Part shown: positions 1 to 6,033 of the stretch, in pieces | Layout: each line of letters opens with the position of its first letter | Numbering within the stretch: the stretch's first letter is position 1 | Assembly (NCBI GenBank): GCA_002323535.1 | Contig: DCQT01000020.1 | Location: forward strand, 1 to 11,108 | DNA length: 11,108 nt | Origin: Bacteriovoracaceae bacterium UBA1511 | GTDB lineage: Bacteria > Bdellovibrionota > Bacteriovoracia > Bacteriovoracales > Bacteriovoracaceae | Reading direction: 5' to 3' | Program-made: the position numbers and the translations under genes | Notes under the pieces: model-generated | The model's database searches: none | What the model was told of the DNA's origin: nothing | The model's input: the letters and a program-made list of their open reading frames with translations, nothing else

Positions 1-1571
1 TATTTCAATCCCTTGATTTTAATATCCATTTGACAAGCGGTGATTCCTTTGTCTGTTCCGGTGACTTTAAAGTCCATATCCCCAAGGTGATCTTCGTCAC
101 CAAGAATATCACTTAGAATTTTGTATCTCTCTCCTTCCATCACTAGTCCCATGGCAATTCCTGCAACAGGTGACTTTAAAGGAACTCCAGCATCCATCAA
201 CGCCATTGATCCACTACAAACACTACCCATCGAACTTGATCCATTGGACTCTAGAACTTCACAAGCAACTCTCATCGTGTATGGGAATTCTTCTTGTGTT
301 GGGAGGACAGACTTCAGAGCTCTTTCAGCTAAGTTTCCATGACCAAGTTCTCTTCTTGAGGTTGAAAACTTACCTCTAGCCTCGCCTACTGAAAATGGAG
401 GAAAGGAATAATGAAGGTAAAACTTATCAAAAGATTGGCCGACTATACGATCAACCATTTGATCACCTTTAGACCCACCAATTGTTACAGTTGATAAAAC
501 TTGAGTCTCACCTCTTGTGAAAAGAGAAGATCCATGAGGTGTACTTAAGACGTTAGCCTCTGTTTCAATTTGTCTAACTTCGTTTAGCTTTCTACCACCA
601 ATTCTTTTTTCATGATCAAGAATATCGGATCTCATAAGCTCATATAAAAGCTCATCCACTGCACTATAAGCTACTTTTTCGAATGATGAGTCTGCTTCAA
701 GGCCAAACTCATTAGGAGCTTCGCTCATTGCAGAAGCAACTTCCTTCTCTAAAGCTGCAATATTATCTCTTCTTTCAAGTTTTGGAACAACAGAAAGAAC
801 TCTGTTAGCTGAGTCAGTATAAGTACTTCTCATTTTTTCCATTAATTGAGTATTAGGTGCAACTGATTCAAAAGTTCTTTTTGTTTTTCCAACCTCTGAT
901 TGCATTTTAGATACCATTTCGCAGTATTTTTTAATTTGCTCATGGCCAAAAAGAATCGCGTCTAAAACTTCTTCTTCAGAATGCTCATTCGCCTCACCTT
1001 CAACCATTAAAATTGCATCTTTAGAAGCTGAAACTGCTATTTCAAATTCAGAGTTTTCCCACTGATCATGATCTGGGTTGATAACAAGTTGTCCATCAAT
1101 TTTACCTACTTTACATGTACCAATTGGCCCATCAAATGGGATATCAGATACTGAAAGAGCCGCAGAAGCGCCCAGACCTGCTAGGACTTCAGAGTCTCCT
1201 CCTGGTGCGTAGGATAAAACCGTACAAGAAACGATTGTTTCAAACATGTATCCCTTAGGGAAAAGAGGTCTTAATGGTCTATCAATCAACCTTGCATTTA
1301 ATGTTTCCGCAGTAGAAGGCTTTGCTTCTCTTTTAAGGAAACCACCTAAAAACTTACCTGCAGCATAAAACTTTTCAACATACTCAACCATCAATGGAAA
1401 GAAGTCTTGTCCAGGTTGAGCTTTTCTTGCACTACAAACAGTAACTAGAACCTGAGTCCCCTCACAACTAACAAGCACAGATCCGTCAGCTTGTTTCGCA
1501 AGTCTGTTTGTTTCAACAGTTACCTCTTTTCCTCCAAAGTCTAGAGAATAAATTTTTTTGTTTTCATTCAT
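1..1571 (-). CDS. pnp: Polynucleotide phosphorylase (PNPase), 3' end cut by window edge
   Basis: Phosphorolytic 3'-5' exoribonuclease of cytoplasmic mRNA decay, normally a trimer that may join a degradosome. The first 523 codons are visible without a stop. My translation shows the first RNase PH domain (FFPLMVEY, YAAGKFLGGFLKRE, LIDRPLRPLFP at roughly residues 50-105), an alpha-helical linker, and the second RNase PH domain with LHYSFPPFSVGEA. The active-site motif GSSSMGS has its three serines at 445-447. EDHLGDMDFK gives Asp494, Asp500 and Lys502, equivalent to E. coli 486/492/494. All catalytic residues seen are therefore intact. The KH and S1 RNA-binding domains should lie beyond position 1. 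The ATG at 1569-1571 follows an AAGGAG site (about 1580-1585). The gene lies downstream of rpsO, the usual proteobacterial order, but a strong terminator between them implies its own promoter or readthrough. Confidence 0.97.
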   Translation of the reverse strand, partial: MNENKKIYSLDFGGKEVTVETNRLAKQADGSVLVSCEGTQVLVTVCSARKAQPGQDFFPLMVEYVEKFYAAGKFLGGFLKREAKPSTAETLNARLIDRPLRPLFPKGYMFETIVSCTVLSYAPGGDSEVLAGLGASAALSVSDIPFDGPIGTCKVGKIDGQLVINPDHDQWENSEFEIAVSASKDAILMVEGEANEHSEEEVLDAILFGHEQIKKYCEMVSKMQSEVGKTKRTFESVAPNTQLMEKMRSTYTDSANRVLSVVPKLERRDNIAALEKEVASAMSEAPNEFGLEADSSFEKVAYSAVDELLYELMRSDILDHEKRIGGRKLNEVRQIETEANVLSTPHGSSLFTRGETQVLSTVTIGGSKGDQMVDRIVGQSFDKFYLHYSFPPFSVGEARGKFSTSRRELGHGNLAERALKSVLPTQEEFPYTMRVACEVLESNGSSSMGSVCSGSMALMDAGVPLKSPVAGIAMGLVMEGERYKILSDILGDEDHLGDMDFKVTGTDKGITACQMDIKIKGLK

Positions 1572-1655
1572 TATGAAACTCCTTAATTGAAAATATACAG
1601 CACACTCCAATGGCCGTTAATTTTCGGTTGAATTTTAAATTTGGGAGATGTGAAA

Positions 1656-1693
1656 GATAGTTATTAAGAAAAACTTTTACGTTAATAACTATC
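1656..1693 (-). promoter_or_regulatory. Perfect 12-bp inverted repeat in the pnp leader
   Basis: GATAGTTATTAA at 1656-1667 is repeated as its exact reverse complement at 1682-1693, with a 14-nt spacer. In the pnp transcript it would form a 12-bp hairpin about 85 nt ahead of the start codon. No U-tract follows it on the minus strand, so it does not look like a terminator. In E. coli a leader hairpin at this position is cut by RNase III and then attacked by PNPase, giving autoregulation. The same role here is inference from position and shape. Confidence 0.6.
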
Positions 1694-1728
1694 CTTCATA
1701 TCCCAACTGTTAATTATTTTAATACTAT

Positions 1729-1755
1729 AAAAAAAAAGGGGGCAAGGCCCCCTTT
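1729..1755 (-). terminator. Intrinsic terminator after rpsO
   Basis: Read on the minus strand, the stem AAAGGGGGC pairs perfectly with GCCCCCTTT (1735-1743 with 1747-1755) around a 3-nt loop. It is followed by a run of T (A-run at 1729-1734 on the plus strand). It starts about 13 nt after the rpsO stop codon. The GC-rich 9-bp stem plus U-tract is a classic Rho-independent terminator. It should end the transcript of the exported protein, sigma factor and rpsO before pnp. Confidence 0.93.
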
Positions 1756-1768
1756 ATTTTTAAAAATT

Positions 1769-2053
1769 TTACTTTCTTAAGCCAAGACTCTTAATCAGCT
1801 CTGCATAACCTTCTGGGTTTTTTCTCTTGTAATATTTTTGAAGAGATTTTCTTTGGTTAATAATTTTCTCTAGACCTCTGTAAGAGTGAGCATCTTTAAC
1901 ATTACCACTTTCTGTTCTGTTTCTTTGAAAGTGCTTATCTAGATCAAGAATTCTTGCAGTAAGAAGGGCAATCTGAACAGCAGCAGAGCCTGTGTCCTGT
2001 GGGTTTTTTCCGTACTTTGTGACAATTTCTTGTCTTTGTTCTTTAGTAATCAT
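1769..2053 (-). CDS. rpsO: 30S ribosomal protein S15
   Basis: Small-subunit primary binder of the 16S rRNA central-domain three-way junction. The 94 residues carry the family landmarks: DTGS near the N terminus, VQIALLTARI in helix 2, the rRNA-contact block DAHSYRGL (DHHSRRGL in E. coli), and the C-terminal LIKSLGLRK. It is five residues longer than the 89-residue E. coli protein. The difference comes from about six extra residues (around NRTESGNVK) between the HF of helix 2 and the DAHS block. Start is ATG, preceded by AGGAG at a 5-nt spacing. It sits 73 nt after the sigma-factor gene and is followed at once by an intrinsic terminator. A TTTACA hexamer at 2147-2152 inside the end of the sigma gene could be a -35 element for its own promoter, but no convincing -10 accompanies it. 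I could not make out an S15-binding autoregulatory structure in the leader. Confidence 0.97.
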   Translation of the reverse strand: MITKEQRQEIVTKYGKNPQDTGSAAVQIALLTARILDLDKHFQRNRTESGNVKDAHSYRGLEKIINQRKSLQKYYKRKNPEGYAELIKSLGLRK

Positions 2054-2126
2054 AAATACTCCTATCCCCCAAAACCCAGAGATGAAGTTATTTTCAGGTC
2101 CGAGAATTGGTAAAGTTTCCCAGTAC

Positions 2127-3116
2127 TTATCTTATATATTGCGACATGTAAACTTTTAAGTTTTTAAGAAGTCTAGATTCGATTTGTCGAACTCTTTCCC
2201 TAGAAATACCGTAAAAATCACCTATTTCTTGAAGAGATTTTGGTGCTTCAGATAAAAGTCTGTCTTGAAAAATTTCGTAGTCCCTATCCTTAAGTGTTTT
2301 AAGGAAGTCACCCATATGTGATTTCAATAAGTTAAGCTCTTGGTTTTCGCTTACTATTTCCTCTGGACTCTCTGTGTGGCCAAGGTTAATGACGTCGCCA
2401 ACTCTAGCACCAGATTCTGAAGACTTCAGGGGAGCATCAATGGCCAACTCCTCTGACTCTGGGCCATTGAGGCGTTGCTCCATCAATGCAACAGACGACT
2501 CACTAACTCCAAGGTTTTTACTAATATTTTGATAGTCAGGTTTGATACCAAGAGAGATAAGCCTATTTTTCTCCCTCATTAAATTAAAAAATAGCTTTTT
2601 TTGATCGTTAGTTGTTCCAATTTTAACTAATCGAAAATTATCTAATATGTATTTTAGAATGTAGGATTTGATCCACCATGAGGAATAGTAAGAAAGCTTC
2701 GCTCCTTTACTTTCATCATATTTGGAAACAGCCTTCATCAACCCAATATTTCCCTCTTGGATAAGATCCATGACATTTTGCCATGTACTTCTGTATTCCA
2801 GGGCGATTTTCACGACAAGCCTTAAGTTTGAAAGTACCAATTTTTTGGCTATTTCAACGTCACCTGTTTCACGGAAAGATTTAAGTAGCTCCTTTTCCTG
2901 TGCGGGGCTTAGAAGAGGATGTTTTGAAATTTCACGCAAGTACTGTTTAAACGCAGACCTGTCCTCAGAGGGAATGATTGCGGGCAATAAATTTGAATCA
3001 TTAGAAACAACCAGTTCACTAGTTTCTAGGTCATTCCCACCAACAGTTGCATTTGTTTGAGAGGAATTAATATCCTCGATGGATTCGATCTCAATATCTG
3101 GTTTCTTCGTTCCCAT
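2127..3116 (-). CDS. rpoH: RNA polymerase sigma-32 (RpoH)-family sigma factor
   Basis: Sigma-70-superfamily factor of 329 residues that directs RNA polymerase to a specific promoter set. In the RpoH family this is the heat-shock or cytoplasmic stress regulon. Visible regions: 1.2 (about 55-81, FKQYLREISKHPLLSPAQE), 2.1-2.2 with DLIQEGNIGLMKAV (117-130), 2.3-2.4 with WWIKSYILKYI (147 onward), then QKKLFFNLM (172-180). The last matches the RpoH box (QRKLFFNLR in E. coli) and separates this protein from sigma-70 and stationary-phase sigmas. Region 4.2 holds the helix-turn-helix SLQEIGDFYGISRERVRQIE (294-313). About 45 N-terminal residues, rich in Asn, Ser and acidic residues, are extra relative to E. 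coli RpoH. The ATG has no recognisable Shine-Dalgarno sequence and lies 6 nt after the tandem stop region of the upstream gene, which suggests translational coupling. The regulon is not shown by the sequence. Confidence 0.88.
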   Translation of the reverse strand: MGTKKPDIEIESIEDINSSQTNATVGGNDLETSELVVSNDSNLLPAIIPSEDRSAFKQYLREISKHPLLSPAQEKELLKSFRETGDVEIAKKLVLSNLRLVVKIALEYRSTWQNVMDLIQEGNIGLMKAVSKYDESKGAKLSYYSSWWIKSYILKYILDNFRLVKIGTTNDQKKLFFNLMREKNRLISLGIKPDYQNISKNLGVSESSVALMEQRLNGPESEELAIDAPLKSSESGARVGDVINLGHTESPEEIVSENQELNLLKSHMGDFLKTLKDRDYEIFQDRLLSEAPKSLQEIGDFYGISRERVRQIESRLLKNLKVYMSQYIR

Positions 3117-3131
3117 AGATTATCAATATGG
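3113..3131 (-). promoter_or_regulatory. Small hairpin covering the sigma-factor start codon
   Basis: On the minus strand CCATA (3127-3131) can pair with TATGG (3113-3117) around a 9-nt loop. The pairing hides the sigma-factor ATG (3114-3116). The upstream gene's TGA and an adjoining TAA lie in the loop, so a ribosome finishing the upstream gene would melt the stem. The stem is only 5 bp and AU-rich, so a real effect is uncertain. Coupling or temperature-sensitive opening is inference. Confidence 0.3.
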
Positions 3132-4673
3132 TTTCTTTTTCTCTTCAGTCAAGGCTTGAAATTTTTTTATATTATAAATTTTTTTCAATGCAGAGGGAGC
3201 AAAGTATAACCTCACATCAAAATTTGCCAACTTCTTTACATCTATTCGATTTTCCCCTTGATTTGAGAAGTGAGCATATAAAAATTTAAAAAATAAATCA
3301 TGAAACTTTCTTTTTCTTATAGAATATAGAGGAACTTTAGCTAATGACCTTGGCAACCTTTCATCAAGCTCTATTTTTAATACTTTCTTCAAGTGATTAA
3401 CCTTTGTTTTATTTGTTGGCAAAGTCTCATACATCGTGCGTAACCACCAGGATAAGAACTTTTCAGAAAATTTAAGCTTAGCAGTTATACCTATTTTCCC
3501 GTTGTTTTTATAAACACGGTCCAATTCACCACCATCAATATTTACACTTAAAGTAGGTTTTTTATTGTTTTGGGACTCATCATAAACAAGACTTAAAGAA
3601 ATATCCTCCTCGTATGTAAGGTTGGTCTCAGAAGAACTTAATTGTGAGTCACTCCATGTATTAAAAAACTTCTCTGCGGAAGATTCAACAACATAATCTA
3701 GATCGATCTTATTTGTAACATAATTAAAGTTATTATCACCAACCCCGGAGATCTTAAGAAAATAAAACATGTCTCTAACAAGCTCCTCACTACTTTCTTT
3801 CATTCGCCACTGTGATGCAGTTCCCCTAGTCGTCTTGCTAGAAAGTTTTTCCTCAAAAAAATACTCACAATAAATATTTTTAAAATCAGACTCTACGGAA
3901 ACACTTGCAATTGCTAATGGAAAATTAAAACCGAGCTCATCTGAAACTTTACGACAAATATTATTTTCACACCCAATAATACTTTCTGAATTTTGTTTAC
4001 TTTGATGAAAAAAGTAATCAATCCCTCTTTGAATAAATAAGCTTGAATATAAGTATTCACTCAGAAGCTCAAAAGAGTCATATCCACCAGACCAACTACA
4101 AAAGTTTCGAAAGTTTCTTATACCTCTTTTTAAATTAATTTCTCTCACGACTGAGTTAGAAAACAATCCATTGTTTTCAAGATTATTTTTCTTTGATTTT
4201 TTAAGAAACCTTGTGTTTATAAATGATTTCAGTTGATATTTTGATATAAAGGTCATGTTGTTAGAACAGAAGTTATTAACGATGTTGTTTGCAAGATTTG
4301 TCTTTTGTTGATCCTGAGCCTCAAGTTGATCCAAAGAAAATTTAAGGTCATCTATAATATTCATCAAAGCGAAGTAACGATAACTTGAGATAAAGCTTTT
4401 TAAAGCATTTATTCGATCATTCTCACTAACGTACCTCATGCTCGTTCCGGAGCGGCAATAATTTTCCAGACCCACGGCCCTTTCGTAAAATCTATACTTT
4501 TTTGAAAAATCTGTGCTCAAGCTTAAGTACTGGTTAAATTTATCGATGGTTGTAAATGGACCTCTTTCAGAGTCACTTAGCCTTGATTCATTACCAAGTA
4601 AAATATTTTTAAGAGGCTCAAGTGCATAGGCATTGGATATAAATAAAAATATGATCAGACATAGATTTTGAAT
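3123..4673 (-). CDS. Unrecognised exported protein with Sec signal peptide, non-ATG start
   Basis: I do not recognise this family. The frame is open from a stop at 4689-4691. It encodes a signal peptide: a hydrophobic core LCLIIFLFISNAYA, probably cleaved after AYA, before LEPLKN. No ATG, GTG or TTG occurs until TTG at 4520, which is well past the signal peptide and has no ribosome binding site. The best start is ATT at 4671-4673, with AGGA 9 nt upstream, giving 516 residues; the canonical alternative (TTG 4520) gives 465. The mature protein is Ser/Asn/Lys-rich. It contains several cysteines, including a CENNIC pair, compatible with disulfides outside the cytoplasm, and ends in a strongly basic tail. 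No lipobox follows the signal peptide and no further membrane span is evident. It is more AT-rich than its neighbours. It lies 6 nt ahead of the sigma-32-like gene and is probably co-transcribed. A periplasmic or surface location is inferred. Confidence 0.75.
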   Translation of the reverse strand: MQNLCLIIFLFISNAYALEPLKNILLGNESRLSDSERGPFTTIDKFNQYLSLSTDFSKKYRFYERAVGLENYCRSGTSMRYVSENDRINALKSFISSYRYFALMNIIDDLKFSLDQLEAQDQQKTNLANNIVNNFCSNNMTFISKYQLKSFINTRFLKKSKKNNLENNGLFSNSVVREINLKRGIRNFRNFCSWSGGYDSFELLSEYLYSSLFIQRGIDYFFHQSKQNSESIIGCENNICRKVSDELGFNFPLAIASVSVESDFKNIYCEYFFEEKLSSKTTRGTASQWRMKESSEELVRDMFYFLKISGVGDNNFNYVTNKIDLDYVVESSAEKFFNTWSDSQLSSSETNLTYEEDISLSLVYDESQNNKKPTLSVNIDGGELDRVYKNNGKIGITAKLKFSEKFLSWWLRTMYETLPTNKTKVNHLKKVLKIELDERLPRSLAKVPLYSIRKRKFHDLFFKFLYAHFSNQGENRIDVKKLANFDVRLYFAPSALKKIYNIKKFQALTEEKKKPY

Positions 4674-4759
4674 GAACTTTCTTCCTGCTCAAGAAATATT
4701 ATTAACTTATCGTTTGGTAATGTCGAAATTTCATTAACTTCATTTTATTAGGAAAATTT
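4674..4759. promoter_or_regulatory. Divergent promoter region between two exported-protein genes
   Basis: This 86-bp AT-rich stretch must hold the start signals for both genes. On the minus strand, TCGACA (4721-4726) resembles a -35 element. TAATAA (4699-4704, 16-nt spacing) or TAATAT (4696-4701, 19-nt spacing) could be its -10. On the plus strand I see no convincing pair. The AGGA ribosome-binding elements are at 4683-4686 (minus) and 4750-4753 (plus). Promoter assignments are weak. Confidence 0.35.
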
Positions 4760-6031
4760 ATCAACAAAAACTTTTTTTATTTAATAGTATTTCTTTTTAT
4801 CGGAGTTACCGAGGCAAGTCTTCCCAAAAATGATGAGAAGCTGTACAAATTGGCGTTATACGAAACAATGAACGGGAAACCAGAGTTATCAAACTACATA
4901 TTAAAGAAAATTTCATTAGAAAAAAAAATCTCTGACTCAAAAAATTTTTTATTTGCATACAATTACTTCATCCTTGATGACTACTCAAACTTCCATAAAC
5001 ATTTAAATCTAATAAAAAGTAAAAATTATGAAACGCTCCAAAAAACGTGCCACTTAAAGCTTTACAAAGGACTCGTCCACCAGTCACCTGTCAAAGACGA
5101 AAAGTCTTGCCAGAAAATTATTGAAAACACCTCTTTATTTCTAAAAACCCTCAACTTCTTACGCCTTACAGACAACGACTCTATTCAAAAAATTATTGAC
5201 AAAGAATCAAGGGATGTTGAGACAGTTCAAGAAGCAAAAACAATTTTAAAATCTTCAATTTTTTCAGGGAATGAGGACTTCATACTCGACTATATAACAT
5301 TATTACCAAAGAAGATATTTAAATACTCATCAATTAGAGAGCTTCTTGGCATTATATTTTTTCGTTTGAGGGATTTCAACAAAACTGAAAAATTAATTAG
5401 ACCTGTAGATACGGTAAACGCCAAAAATATTTTAGGAAATATTGAGCTCGAAAAAGGTAATATCGATATAGCCTATGGTTATTTTCTAGAGGCTTACAAA
5501 AAAGATCACACTAGTTTAAATGCGATAAAAAAATTAATCCCATTATCATGGAAACTAGGTAAATTTGAATTGCTATCAAAATTAATTAAAATCTATGAAA
5601 AAGACAGTGAAAATAAATCACTAATTTCGAGTGCGTCCTTATTAAAGCAAAGAAAATACAAAGAAAGTCTAAGAGCATTAGATATTAAAAATAAAGTTCA
5701 AAATATTAATCCACCTCTCATAAATGTTTTATTAAAGTTAGCGTTGAACTTTCACTTAGACAGGACCACTGACACAATAAAACTCTCTAAACAGGCTTGC
5801 AAAAGGAATAACCCGATCGCCTGTGACATTCTTTACTACACACACGAACTAAAAACAGTTACAAAATTAAAAAAAGTTACCTCGGATATTCATGAGACTG
5901 TTGAAATAGATATAAAGGGCCTACAAAGTGAAATAGAAACCGTCCCACTTAAGGAAGTTCGATTAGTAGACCAAAAAGATATAGAGGAACTTGATGACCA
6001 AGTGCAATTTAAACAAAGCTTAAAAAAATAA
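4760..6031 (+). CDS. Exported TPR-like repeat protein, non-ATG start
   Basis: Predicted periplasmic or outer-surface protein built of alpha-helical repeats, a protein-protein interaction scaffold type; no specific function can be assigned. The frame begins after a stop at 4718-4720 and encodes a typical signal peptide: NKN, then hydrophobic FFYLIVFLFIGVTEA, then SLPKND. There is no ATG, GTG or TTG before TTG at 4850, which lies after the signal peptide. I choose ATC at 4760-4762 because AGGA stands 6 nt upstream; this gives 423 residues against 393 from TTG 4850. Helical hairpins resembling TPR units are clearest around residues 220-283 (AKNILGNIELEKGNIDIAY, then the block ending KLIKIYEKD). 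Other helices spread from 40 to 330. The last 50 residues are charged and acidic, without repeats. It diverges from the unknown exported protein and converges on spoVR with 2 bp between stop codons. Confidence 0.72.
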   Translation: MNKNFFYLIVFLFIGVTEASLPKNDEKLYKLALYETMNGKPELSNYILKKISLEKKISDSKNFLFAYNYFILDDYSNFHKHLNLIKSKNYETLQKTCHLKLYKGLVHQSPVKDEKSCQKIIENTSLFLKTLNFLRLTDNDSIQKIIDKESRDVETVQEAKTILKSSIFSGNEDFILDYITLLPKKIFKYSSIRELLGIIFFRLRDFNKTEKLIRPVDTVNAKNILGNIELEKGNIDIAYGYFLEAYKKDHTSLNAIKKLIPLSWKLGKFELLSKLIKIYEKDSENKSLISSASLLKQRKYKESLRALDIKNKVQNINPPLINVLLKLALNFHLDRTTDTIKLSKQACKRNNPIACDILYYTHELKTVTKLKKVTSDIHETVEIDIKGLQSEIETVPLKEVRLVDQKDIEELDDQVQFKQSLKK

Positions 6032-6033
6032 AA

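Noticed and set aside
121..379. Two overlapping plus-strand reading frames of about 70 codons
   Set aside because: They lie antisense to the strongly conserved second catalytic domain of pnp and have no recognisable domain or good ribosome binding site.
1680..1730. Own promoter for pnp (TTAACA at 1708-1713 as -35)
   Set aside because: No acceptable -10 hexamer at 16-18 nt; a promoter is needed on logic but I cannot place it.
1753..1768. Terminator hairpin read on the plus strand (followed by TATTTTTAAAAATTTT)
   Set aside because: No plus-strand gene lies upstream to be terminated, so a bidirectional role is not supported.
2054..2126. S15 autoregulatory RNA structure in the rpsO leader
   Set aside because: Only short, weak pairings are visible by eye; nothing resembling a stable pseudoknot or three-way junction.
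2722..3060. Plus-strand 112-codon frame
   Set aside because: Antisense shadow of the sigma-factor gene, whose conserved regions 1.2-2.2 account for the sequence.
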